Assembly: GCF_001625305.1 (NCBI RefSeq)
Contig: NW_017802491.1
Coordinates: 2,474,312-2,538,311, forward strand
Reading direction: 5' to 3'
Source: Branchiostoma belcheri
Taxonomy: Eukaryota > Chordata > Leptocardii > Amphioxiformes > Branchiostomatidae
Length of the DNA stretch: 64,000 nucleotides
In this document: piece after piece, positions 26,205 through 47,075 of the stretch
Numbering within the stretch: the first letter of the stretch is position 1
Layout: every line of letters begins with the position of its first letter
Translations under genes and position numbers: made by a program
The notes under the pieces: model-generated
Seen by the model: the letters and a program-made list of their open reading frames with translations, nothing else
What the model was told of the DNA's origin: nothing
Databases searched by the model: none

Positions 26205-27112
26205 ATGGAGTAAGTATTCACTTTTGCCAACATCTGTAGGTATTTAGTGTCGTAAATGATGTATTTTAGAGGGAGAGAGTTCGTAACAAGGTTATGTCGC
26301 AATACAATATGGTGGCCACCTCGACCAGACAGATCCGGTTTTGTTACTATTTGGCGCCCTTTTAATTATGCCAAATTTTTGGTCCAAATGTTGACAAAAT
26401 GCCAGTAAAATGTATTTTCTAAGGCATCACATAATATGAAGATCTAGTTATGTAGCAGTTCTTGGTTGTGTGCGACAGCCTGGTGTTAAAATAAAAAGCC
26501 CGAATGGGTTGCCATCCGCTTGTCCAAGAAATAGGTTACTGCCTGGCGTGTTCGCACTTCCTTCTTCCCCCAGCATTTCTTGGAAGACTTATGTGAACGT
26601 GATTAAACTTCACTGCTTGTTTGAGTGACTCAAATGACGATACATTTTGTCAGTTATGTGTCTGTTGATGTTGTGGTAAAACTGTCAGCCTGATGTTTTA
26701 TATAATATTTTGTGCCTTTGTGTATCGGGATGGTTTGGTAGCATATTTCATGGTGAGATCATCAGCTTATGGTGTGTCATAATGCAGTACACAAAAGGAA
26801 ACTGGTTTGCGCGGCTTGGCGAAGGCATTTTGTTTACCATCATCGCAAAAGGTCATAAACTGATTTGTGCTGTTTGTTTTTTGTCCCCACAGTTCGCAAA
26901 ATGGCTTCATCATACCAAGTATAATCTTGGCCCAAACGGAAACGGACTTCGACAGAACTGAGCTTGAACGTGAACCCGAACGTCAGCTTTTCTTCCCTGT
27001 ATTCAGAATAAAAACGAGCGATGAGTCTGAGCATGAGCCTGTACAGCGACGAGCTGTCCCTGCTGAGCGGGGACCTGCTCCCCAACGACGTGTTCTCGCC
27101 GATCAAAGGTAG
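26205..27112 (+). CDS. ATF4 inhibitory overlapping uORF, completed by splicing
   Basis: ATGGA at 26205-26209 (context ACCATGG, strong) precedes a GTAAGT donor. Joined to the exon starting at 26893 (acceptor TGTCCCCACAG) it gives a 74-codon frame that ends at TAG 27110-27112. That is 92 nt past the ATF4 ATG (27021) and in another frame. This is the arrangement of vertebrate ATF4 uORF2, which blocks ATF4 synthesis unless eIF2-alpha is phosphorylated. An in-frame ATG at 26100 (weak context) would extend it to 109 codons. A 7-codon frame (26901-26924) is nested inside in another frame. No peptide homology is claimed. Confidence 0.6.
26210..26892 (+). other. Proposed ATF4 5' UTR intron
   Basis: Strong GTAAGT donor at 26210 and acceptor TTTTTTGTCCCCACAG ending at 26892. 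It lies within the leader and interrupts the long uORF after its second nucleotide of codon 2. Confidence 0.6.
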
Positions 27113-28627
27113 TGGCCAACCTGAAGCCACCGGGAGCAACACAGGAGCCACCGCGGGAGGCAGTCAACTCCAGCCCGTCGGCATCGATCTCACGGGCCCC
27201 TTGGAGCTGCCTCCTCTTGGTAAGTTCCATTAAAAATGTTTTTTTTTCTGCCAAATAGAATGTCACCGGCTGTTACCAACCATTTTGTCTATAAGCAGAC
27301 CTTGGGACAGGAAGTGACGACTTGTTTTTCTCAGCGCCATTGTGCGAACAAACATGTTTTTCTCAAGGTTTTGAATCCTGATACGTCACGGTTCCCCAGG
27401 GGCTTGTTGAATTTCCCTGAGTCAGCTGTTTTCGGCTCCTTTCTGGTAAACAGATTCATCAAAATGCAAAGCCCCATTGGTCGCAGCTGACCTGTTTGAG
27501 AAAAACAGGTGATTAGCATGAAATGAAAGGGAATGACAGGGCTTCCCTATTGGTGCTATTTTTAGCCCTGTTGCTACCCAGCCCTACCTGAGCCCTTAAT
27601 GGTTTTGTGTGATCTGATCACATCTGTTGGATGGCTCCTATAGGGACAATAGGCCTTGTTGGTAACAGACCAGAATTTGTCCCTTTTTTTTTTTATTTTA
27701 TTTTTTAGCTGTTAGGATTATAAGATTGTACTAATGAAGTTTTTACTGTGTGTTAATGCAGGTGATGATCCTTTCCCTGAAGCGGATTGGATGACAGAAT
27801 TCAACCTGTTGGAGTCTCTCATTGAGAAGACGGCACAGGACATGAACATGCCCAACCCGACAACCCTGTCGGACAGCATGTCTGCCATGTCCTCGGGCCC
27901 CTTCACCCTGGAGTCCACATTTGGCATGGACATGGTGGAGGAGAAGCCCCTGGCAGAGTTTGGGATCGGCAGCCCCCTCCTGGCCCCAGGGTCGAGCGAG
28001 CTGCTCCCTCTGCTGGCCAACGTGAAGGAAGAGCCCAGCCCGCTCCCGGCCCCCATGAGCTACTCCGACCTGACTCCAGTGGCCACCTCCCTGAGCGGAG
28101 CAGACTTCCTCACCACATCGGCAGTGTCCAGCACAGTGTCCACCCCTCCTGTGTCTGCGCCCTCCTCCCCAAGCCAGCACAGCTTTGCCTCCACTGAGCT
28201 GCTTGCAAAGCTTTTGGTTGGACCCACCAGTGAGCCTACCCCACCATCCAGCCCTGAGTCCTACCTGTCAACGCCCGCGTCAAGTCCCACTGGCCGCAAA
28301 CGCCACGCTTCAAGTGTGTCTGATGTTTCGTCCGTCGGACAGCCAGAGGCCAAGAAGTCGCGCAGCCCGCGTACGAAGACCGCCGCTCGCACAGCAGCAG
28401 CAGGCTGCCCACGGCAGAAGAAAGAGAAGAAGCGGGACCAGAACAAGAACGCAGCTACGCGCTACCGTGAGAAGAAACGCTCAGAACAGCAAAACCTGCT
28501 CTCAGAGCACGAGGGTCTGGAAAAGCGCAACGCTGAGCTAAAGGAAAAGGTTGATCAAATGACGAGGGAAATAAAGTACCTCAAGGACCTCATGTCTGAG
28601 GTGTATGTCCTGAAGGGACAAATGTAG
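27021..28627 (+). CDS. ATF4: ATF4 bZIP transcription factor
   Basis: Two coding exons, 27021-27219 and 27762-28627, joined by GTAAGT / TTAATGCAG in phase 1. Total 1065 nt, 354 aa (human ATF4 is 351). The N-terminus is acidic and hydrophobic (MSLYSDELSLLSGDLL), followed by DPFPEADWM, a sumoylation-type VKEEP, and SPESYLSTPASSP, which matches the vertebrate SPESYL block. The basic region NKNAATRYREKKR and a leucine zipper fill residues about 286-354. ATF4 is the nuclear effector of the integrated stress response (amino-acid supply, redox, CHOP induction), acting as dimers with C/EBP, FOS or JUN partners. The leader carries uORFs suited to translational control. I see no DSGxxS beta-TrCP degron, unlike vertebrate ATF4. 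ATF5 is the alternative; a single pre-duplication ATF4/5 gene is likely. Confidence 0.93.
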
Positions 28628-29275
28628 GAACAGAGTGAACAAGGACTGACTAATATACAAAAGGACTGAAAGCATTAGTAGACATGTGATACTCTGAAGA
28701 GTGGCTGTTGACACAATACTAAGTTTGCTTCAGCAGCTTTGTTATGCACTGTCCCTCTGACAGAAGACTTTTTGTTGGTCTTCAGTGTAGTGAAGTTACA
28801 AGAGAAGAACTTTGTTGTTTATAGCTTGATGTGCTTAAAACAGATGCACCTGTGTTTAAGTGGCCAGACATTAGTTTATCAGCCACACAGGTGATCCGGT
28901 GTGTTTCATTGTTATGTCATGAACTAGGGACCCAGTAGGGAAGTGTTTAAAAGTAAATTCCATATAAAGTCCTACTTATTCTGACTTAGTCTAAAGGTGA
29001 ACTTATTTAAAGTGGGAAAGTTGTAGAAGCTGGTGGTGTCTTATTTTTGTATGCGTAAGCCGTAACCCCTCTTTTCCATTGTAAATAACATTCCAGTCAA
29101 AGAGCTGTCTGTGGTAAGCTGTACTTGATTTCCCTTTAGAAATGCTTATGATTCCTTTGATGTCTCCTCTGGTCCAACAGAAAGGACCTCTTCATTCACA
29201 CACTTGAATAAATATCTGTAGATTGTAATTATGGCTCTTGTGTCATGAATAAAGATGCAAAGGTAGGGTTGAGCT
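28628..29275 (+). other. ATF4 3' UTR
   Basis: Non-coding sequence after the ATF4 stop with two poly(A) hexamers, AATAAA at 29207-29212 and 29248-29253. It gives a 3' UTR of about 0.6 kb. Confidence 0.65.
29248..29253 (+). terminator. Poly(A) signal AATAAA for ATF4
   Basis: The second of two closely spaced hexamers (the first at 29207). The transcript converges on GGH. Confidence 0.5.
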
Positions 29276-30802
29276 GTAGTCATCAGTACAGATCTAGCTA
29301 GTAGTGCCCACATACCAATAATATTTTAGTGCAGAAACATGCATTCCTCTACAACTTGTGTATAACAGACAAGGTTTGGAAATTGGTTTTAGAACAAAAT
29401 GAAGTGTCAATACAATTCTTGGCATTGGGTAAAGTTTGCAATGGATGATGTGGCCCTCTGCCCACCTGCTCCAAGATATAAACAAAGGGAAGTCTGCATA
29501 CCCTCAGGCAGGACAGCCCAGCAATTAACTGGGTAAAAAGGAGTGTCCAGATGTACAATGTAAACAGTCTCCCATACATAACACAAACACTAAATTTTGT
29601 TCAATCCTAACGAAGTATTCCTCTGGTACACCGCAGAGGTGCCATACACTATAGACAGTTGTAGGCAGAATGGTTTGCCCTGAAAGAGACAGGCGTAACA
29701 GCCATATCTGATGGGGGGGGTATGGTACTTAAGATTGCACAGGTGTGTCCTATACCCACCAATTATGCGTTGTTTGATCCCAGCCCATCCCCTGGGTGTC
29801 CCTGCTGCTTGTGCTATCTACATGTGAATGTGTCTGGCTTCATTGCCTCTGGCATTCACCTGGATATTAACACCTGTTCCAAATTACGCACAATTATCAA
29901 CGTCTTTACCTTTGCAAATGATGTGGCATTATTGTTACACAAATGAAAAAAAAAAGAATGACACAAGAAATCTTTTCATTACCAAAGTGCATTCTTTATA
30001 ATAATCACCGCAAAGGACAATTGAATTCATGAAGATTTGCAAGATTGCGAATTGCAAGTCGTAGCAGCAATATGATATGAAATACTGTCACACAGATTGT
30101 TACAGGCTACCATAAAGATTACATGTAAATTTTGGTTAAAAAAAACAACCACAGTTTGCACAGCCATATAGATAGAATGCTAAGTTTTGCACTCTGCCAG
30201 CTGGACAATATGAGTTAAATGACATAAAACCCCAATTTTCTTGTCGCCATCAATGACATAGGATTCAAGTTCAGTCTAAAAAGTATTATTAGCACAGACG
30301 ATGTATCTGTACCCCTAAATGTTCACCACTGCCAAAGTACAAAAATTCTGTAGTTAACGCATCATTTTTATCTGAAAGTTATCTGACAATTCCTGAGGTA
30401 GCATCCTGTTTTGGACAGTTAAGTCAGTCTTTTGAGACTGACTGACACACAGATTCATAACATCGGATATATAAGTACAATTTGCACGTTTCTATACACT
30501 GTTTTACAGTGCTGACAGTATTGCAGGTAATATGTTTTAATCACGTTGCGATCCGAATTGTGATTGTCCCTACGCAATTCAGCCAATGTTTTGGCTGCTA
30601 TGTATGTGGCAACGGTTATTGAAATAAACCACTCATATATATATAAAAACATGGACTGAAGAATTAAAATCCTAAAATAGTGTCTTGCCTCTCATTATGT
30701 TCTTATTGCTTTAACGATCCTTACCTTTACCTTTAACACCCCTATGCCACCATATAATTCTATAACTTCCTTCATCCTGTAATAACCTTTAGATATAGAT
30801 TC
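29276..30802. other. ATF4-GGH convergent intergenic region
   Basis: No gene recognised. On the minus strand an ATTAAA (plus-strand TTTAAT, 30536-30541) could serve the GGH transcript that ends in the exon at 30803. Confidence 0.45.
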
Positions 30803-30930
30803 CTAATCAAAAAAGTAGCACTGCTCGAAGTGTGCCGTGTCTGTGTTCCCGGTGTACACAGGTGTGTAGTTGTAGATCAGAGCTGCTCTCTCTTCTTCTG
30901 GGCTGGGAAACTCATGCTGACTTCTCCTGG
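30803..30930 (-). CDS. GGH: GGH alternative terminal exon (9b)
   Basis: Minus-strand exon with acceptor CCCCAG, entering in the same phase as exon 9a. It encodes 42 residues, starting ARRSQHEFPSPEEERAALIY, with YTPVYTGN and ending FEQCYFFD, then TAG. It is clearly homologous to exon 9a 0.9 kb upstream (shared ALIYNY.PVYTGN core and FFD end). Its C-terminus is closer to the vertebrate GGH ending (FQQCYIFD) than 9a is. No other GGH exons lie between, so this is a single-exon duplication rather than a second gene. Using it gives a 319-aa enzyme. Confidence 0.8.
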
Positions 30931-31805
30931 CTGGGGTCAAAAAGACAAAAAAGACTGATCAACATAAAGACAAAAGGTCTGTTATTTGAAGCTTTTTGTC
31001 ATAGACACTTGAACTTGGACTAAAGGGTAGTTTCCTGATAAGATGTCTAAATGTACTGGTGTGCAACACCTGAAAACATACTTGAAGAGTTATTTGCTGC
31101 TCTGCGTGCCTGCAAAGCAGGTGTGTTATGCTGAAGGGCAGTTATGCTGGCTATGCAGATGCTGATACAGATTCATGAGAGTTGCAGCATTGGGTGCCAA
31201 TTGGAAATGAAGAGGACAAAGTTATGAGTACATGTAGTTGTTTATCAAATTTGCATCATTTCCGTTCACAGATGCATGTGTCAACACAGAACAGCAAAAC
31301 ATATGTTAGCCTTGAAATGCCAGGTAGAGGAGGCTATGTAAAACAACAATCGAGTCACAATTGTCAACTAGAAAGGTAACATTTGCAAAGTAAATGCATA
31401 ATGTTAACCTTCACATGGTCTAGCCCAACAAACTACTTCTCTGTTTGTATTTATGAGTCAAGCACATATCCTGTCCCTCCAACTGTCCTGCTACAAAATG
31501 TACCCCAACACCACGGGGTGTCTGCTACATCAGTTACCTTGGTCTGGTCCAGGTCATTGACTTTTTTGTTTGGAGAAGAAGTGGGGAAGAAGAAACTGAG
31601 CAAAAACATTATGTTTTCCTTCTGTAAAGGTAAACATAATGAAAGCCAGCTGGTAAATTAGAAACGCAGTGAGCCATCCAGACAGCAAAACCAGGACTCC
31701 AGGAAATGGGGCTGCAGGCTAGTAAGTCAGGTAGTGAGATAGTAGAAAGAAATAAGCCGAAGATGTTCATCTCTTCAGGCTGCTAAGGCAAGTCACACAC
31801 CTCTT

Positions 31806-34800
31806 TCAGTCAAAGAAGTATGTCTGATCATTGATGCTGATGTTCCCGGTGTACACTGGCGGGTAGTTGTAGATCAGGGCATCAACTTCCTCTGCAGGGG
31901 TGGGGAACCTGTGGGTGCTTTTCCTGGCTATGGCAAAGCAGGGATATGGAAATTGTTATGCTCTCCTACAGTTAACTTTATGGATCAAAGGGACAGGTTA
32001 AGCAACTTCTCAGTCAATCATAGGAAATTGAAAGAATGAAAGTTGATCTTGGAATTATTGGCGAAAGATTTAGGAACTGAGGCAGCAAATGGAGGAAGAC
32101 AGGTTTCATCGTAGCCTTCAACAGATACCGGGGGTAGTCACTTTTCATACTTTTATATCACACAGGAAAAAAGTAACTTTTAACCCACCTTCACTAATGA
32201 AGAAGTTTGCCATGGCTTGTGACACCCTGGTTGCAGCATCTGAATGTGTGATGTTCAGAAAAGAGCCAAATTCAAAGTTGTTCTTCTCTGGATGCCACTG
32301 GACGCCATAGACAGGATATTTGACAGCTGCAATAGAAACAACAAAAATTATATCGGCACTACTGGTGCACGCAGCAAAACCCGGGCCAGATGTCTGTCAC
32401 CATGAGTTGTTATACATGAATTTATGACTGAAATAATTTTGTTAAATGTCAAGTCAGTTTATCAAAACTGACTGTTGATTACTGTCAGTCTTTAGATTAG
32501 TAATTCAAATTTTGAATACAAAAAGTTTATCAGTGATACTCTACCAGTAATAAAGTAACCCATTATTGTGGAATGTAGAATGCAACACTGTCAAACATAA
32601 TGAAATTTTGAAACATGAAATCCAAAGGCTGTAATTTCCATACAGTTAAAAATTCAAATCCATACATCAAATACTACCTATTCTATAGCTGCATAAACAC
32701 TATAGTATAATGTAAATTGTGGTTATCTATGATGTCCTCTATCTAGTGCTTTAGAACCAAAAGAAAACTCCCAAAACCATACCTTCCATGCTGGATACAA
32801 ACTCCAAACCATTGTCATCAGTATTTGTTGACAGAATCTTGTAAAAGTTCTTCAACTTGGCATTATTTGTGACATTCTGAAACATGTATCAATATTAAGA
32901 TTAATACTCTACTAAAAACTGATATCTCCATTGAGCTGCCTGCCAGATAGCAAAAAAGGAGTTGTCAAGAACTTTACTACGTTAATGTCTATCACTCTTG
33001 GACATGTAGCACGCCAACTACAAGATCAGATTAACATAAACAGTTTTTTGTTTCCCTTCAAAATAAATCATTGGTGTTAAAACCCAGGATCCTTTAGAAA
33101 GTCATAATAAATATTTTAAGTCTACCTTGTTACCTGCAAGACTTTTTTGGTCACCTTTAACATTTTTGACAAACTCTTCCAGCTTATTATAACTTACCTG
33201 AGGTGTGAGGCAGTACTGATGGAAGTTTGAAGTGAGAGGTAAAGTCGCCAAGTCTGTCAGGATGTCCACAGGAACCTTACCATACATCCTGCTGGACATG
33301 TAGTCTAGGGGAGAGAAAGGATCGACTTTAGCACAATCACACCCATCTATCCATCCACTAAAATACATTTGGTACTTTTGGTCCTATCATATCCTAATGT
33401 ATTTTCATTAGAACCAGAGCAGATAATAAACAGACATTCTAATCATCTTTGGCATTCATACAAAGTACACACCTGAAGAAGGATGATGTTCCTTGATATT
33501 CAGAGCTACCAGTTAATTTATTCGTTCGTTCGTTTGTTCGTTCATTCATTCATTACCTGTTACACAATCCAGGCTATCTAAGGACCTTTAATATACCTGG
33601 GGTAAAGTTCAGTTTGTAAGATCTGTTTTCTGTTCCTTTGCAGTTGGCCAGCACATCCCTGCCACTGGTCAGGGCGGTCAGTTCCTCAAACCCCATACAC
33701 GTCCCCCACACAGGGAAGTAATCTCCCTGGTCAAAGGCCTGAGGGTTAAGATGTGTCACTCAGTGAGATGTACAAAATATACCTGACCAGGGGATAAATT
33801 ACACAGAGATCTAGAAAAGGAATGACAATATAGCATGTCTAAAAGTACCTTTGTTCTCATCAGTTAGAAAATTGCCCCTCACACTGCAAAATTACTAGTA
33901 GTTTCTTTTGCTACATTACAATGTGGAAGAGTGTCTTTACTTGCGTACAATGATGACGAGAAAAGGTAGTGTAAACCTCACCTTGAGAGCAAGATCATAA
34001 AATATCTTGGCTGACTTGGCATAGCCAGAAGTGAACATGTCAACAGCGCCCCCTGGGTATAGCACTCTGAACAACAGGAAGAAATGCTGCGTCACTAGTG
34101 GTCAATACAACAAGCTATAGTGAATGACTGGCAAGAACTTGCACCATTCGATACTGCTTTATGATTACACACTGTCATGACTTTTCTACTTACCCATTTA
34201 AGGAGTTGAAGAGCTTGGTGTATTCAGCTGTTGACAAGTCAACCCTGAGGACAGTAAATGGTGTCAATGTATTGTAGACAAAGGAGTAACATGTTGCTGT
34301 AACAAGCATACATATAAGTTACATGTATTTAGATATCTCCGAGCAGATTCGGGGGGGGGGGGACTCTATATTGGCTGCCTGGAACCATTGGCCACCTGTA
34401 ACCATTAGCTGCCTGTAGGCAAATGACATATCAAAGGTGGCCAATTTGTTATCAGTGGAAAGACCAGTACCTGCATAGATACATCAACTCAACTCATGTC
34501 ACTTATTTGACCATATGCTGCCATACTACAGGTACATGATATTTAGTGGACTTAACAGACAACATTTGACATTAAGAAGCAAACCTGATTGGCACCACTC
34601 GTGCACCTGCACTCTCCAAGTACTTGATATAGGAAGCTGGGATGTAGGTTTTCCCAAACTTTGCTTTTGCTCCATATGCAGCCTGTGCAAGTACACCTGC
34701 AGAGGAAGCAAAAATCTAATAAAACATGAAAGCAAAGTAATGAGGCACCTGTTGCAATCACATGAGTGTTTGAGGAAGGGGAACAATTCCAACAATTAAT

Positions 34801-35291
34801 ACATGGATGACATGTAGCGACTCCGGAATTGGACGCTTTGTTGGCTGTCTTTATAAATTGCCTATAATTATAAAGAGAGCCAACAAAGCGCCCGATTTTA
34901 GAGTCGCTACCAATAGGTTACATGTGTTTTTATACTTATACTATTAAACAGTAACAGTTTGTCACTAGTGAAAATCTTATTGAAAGGCACGGTCTGCATC
35001 TCGCACCTGGAAAAAATGGTCTTATTGACAGGCAGCAAAAAAAAGCTCATTTACAGAGAAAAAGTCTCTATTTTTTTTTCTTTTGGGGGCAATAGCCTCT
35101 GGCTACGTACAATTAGCATGCAAAATGCATGACACTGCAAAATGAAGAGCAGTACAAAGGAAGAAGCTTGCAACTCTGCCGCACTCACCAATGATCGGCC
35201 TGTCATTTACTTCAGGTGCGTCCCGTACTGAGAAACCTTGCCCTGCACCAAAAGTAACGAAAATCAGGCTCAACAAAACAAGGTTCGCCAT
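31806..35291 (-). CDS. GGH: Gamma-glutamyl hydrolase
   Basis: Exons in transcript order: 35291-35189, 34696-34585, 34244-34194, 34066-33982, 33738-33597, 33304-33198, 32876-32783, 32326-32189 and 31927-31806 (9a). Total 954 nt, 317 aa (human 318). The first 19 residues (MANLVLLSLIFVTFGAGQG) look like a signal peptide, followed by DRPIIGVLAQ. The class-I glutamine-amidotransferase-like core has nucleophile Cys131 in WGTCMGFEEL and catalytic His243 in VYGVQWHPEK. NFT, NVT and NIT are glycosylation sequons. The enzyme removes poly-gamma-glutamate from folates and antifolates in lysosomes or after secretion. The ATG at 35291 is preferred because the upstream in-frame codon is GTG. The gene is divergent from ERCC6. 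A second terminal exon lies downstream at 30803. Confidence 0.95.
33521..33554. repeat. TTCG/TTCA tetranucleotide repeat
   Basis: (TTCG)n followed by (TTCA)n in a GGH intron. Confidence 0.9.
34814..34910. mobile_element. 97-bp palindromic MITE in GGH intron 1
   Basis: GTAGCGACTC at 34814 pairs with GAGTCGCTAC ending 34910. The arms continue inward through CGCTTTGTTGGCT / AGCCAACAAAGCG and TTTATAA / TTATAA with few mismatches, so nearly the whole element forms one hairpin. No coding capacity. Confidence 0.85.
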
Positions 35292-35585
35292 GATCACGCG
35301 GAGCTGGTGTTTACATGTAGGGCAGCAAAATGCTTCTTCCGTTTCCTGTGATCAGCTATCCGGCCTGGTTCAACCAGCGCATTCTTTTTTGTGCCTGTAT
35401 AACCCATTTTTGACGAAGTTGATTAAAAGAATTAGAGCAAAATTTGTGCAAGCAAAATGCTTTTGTTTTTTTAGAATTTGAGTTTGACTTCTTTAAAACT
35501 AATATTTCTTTTGTATAAGCGGATATGCAGTACCACGCTATTGTTCAGGCAGAATGTATTCTACCATAGACACCTATCCGGAGTA
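35292..35585. promoter_or_regulatory. Shared GGH/ERCC6 divergent promoter interval
   Basis: About 295 bp separates the GGH start codon (minus) from the first ATG of the proposed ERCC6 leader exon (plus). Both transcription starts must fall within or close to it, which suggests a bidirectional promoter. I see no clear TATA box. Confidence 0.55.
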
Positions 35586-36382
35586 ATGATGGTGGACAGG
35601 CGGCAGCCGACAGGAGTTGCCACAAAAACGTTGGAGATTCCTTGTATTTTCCTGTGGTTCTGGTGAGTAAAACCTTTCCTATTTATCATTCACAAGTCTA
35701 TGTGTCATCAGGATCGATTAGGAAGAGGCAGGGTCAGGTAGATTCCCGACAAGATGCTTTATACCAACAATACTCGGGCAGAAACCTTGCGTAATCGTGT
35801 GCAATTTGCTTGTATAACCGGTTATGCGAAGCCATCCCAGGACAGTCACTTCCATGGACACGGTTCCACAAACACGGTTCCACAAACACAGGTTTTCGTC
35901 TCCTATTTATATATAGAAGCTGTTGGTCGAAACCGTTGCCTTCCCAGATTAAAGTTTGTGTTGATTTCATTTTGATTCCTAGATGTAACGGTACTATACT
36001 GATCTTTAGTTTACATAATCGCTAATTATGAAATCAACATTGGACAGCAGGAGGCATTTTGCTGCAGTTGCATATTGAACTATTAAACAACAACTACTCA
36101 CAAATAGAATATGAATTATGTATAATTTCTAACGTAACAACTTACTAGCAAGATATGGTAACTTGCAGTTTTTGGTGAAGACTTGAATACAATATTGTTG
36201 TCAAGATATGTGTTGTTGTTATTTGTGATTTCTAAACCCAAAGAATTAGAGTACTTACAGTATAAGCTCACCCTACTACCTAAACAAGACTGTATACTAT
36301 GGCCCATGACCTTTTGTATACAGGTAAATTTTAAATGTCCTGACCTTGTGTTTACTTCTTGTGTCATACATGTAGGTTCTAG
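35586..36382 (+). CDS. ERCC6 upstream ORF spanning the leader splice
   Basis: A leader exon ending at 35662 (donor GTGAGT) joins the exon at 36376 (acceptor CATGTAG). The frame opened by ATG 35586 (starting MMVDRRQPTG) then reads 27 codons and stops at TAG 36380-36382, 10 nt before the ERCC6 ATG. It therefore cannot be an N-terminal extension; if transcribed it is a uORF. The donor is convincing; the transcription start is unknown. Confidence 0.4.
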
Positions 36383-36392
36383 CCTGAGTGAA

Positions 36393-46455
<10,063 letters not shown>

Positions 46456-47075
46456 TACTGACTGAGATCACTGCCATTTAGGTTTAGAAATGTCCCATTT
46501 AGAAGATTCTATTGTCTATTCTAATTTTAAAAAGTCATATGTGCAAGGTAGATTGATAGTATTTCAAATGCCCTTTCCTAATCATGAAACAACACAAACA
46601 GATCTATGTCTGAAAAGCAGTCAACAGCAGGGGAGGTTCAAGGAAAGTATCAACATGCAATATAGCCAAGACATTACTTCATCTACCTGTTTTATATTAC
46701 ACTAGTTGCTGTCTCAGTCTGTCTAAGCTGGCAGAATAGCTATAAACTGGCATGTAAGATGGAAGGAGTTTCACACTAGAAGGACTGTGATGTAGATTTC
46801 TGTAAAAGATTAAAAAAAATATTTTGTCAAACTTTTCAAAGGACCTTCTTACTGATTATCTTTTAACTCCTTTTTTTTTACACAGTTTCATAATCATATC
46901 AACTGTTTTCATACTGACATCACCAGAAATCTCTGTAAAGTGGATATTAATGTTTATAAAAATAATATTTATGATGCATCATACTTGGTTGCAATTCAAG
47001 AACATCTGAAAATCCTTTGAATGCATTGATGATATTAACATCACTTTTGAATAAAAAGCATTATTCAGTATTGAA
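46456..47075 (+). other. ERCC6 3' UTR
   Basis: AT-rich non-coding sequence with ATTAAA near 46809 and AATAAA at 47050-47055. The latter is the better candidate for the transcript end. Confidence 0.55.
47050..47055 (+). terminator. Poly(A) signal AATAAA for ERCC6
   Basis: Canonical hexamer in GAATAAAAAGC, followed about 40 bases on by the GT-rich run TTGTGATGTGATGTG. Confidence 0.5.

Noticed and set aside
29276-31805. A second, complete GGH gene around exon 9b
   Set aside because: No sequence resembling exons 1-8 was found between 29.3 and 31.8 kb, so only the terminal exon is duplicated.
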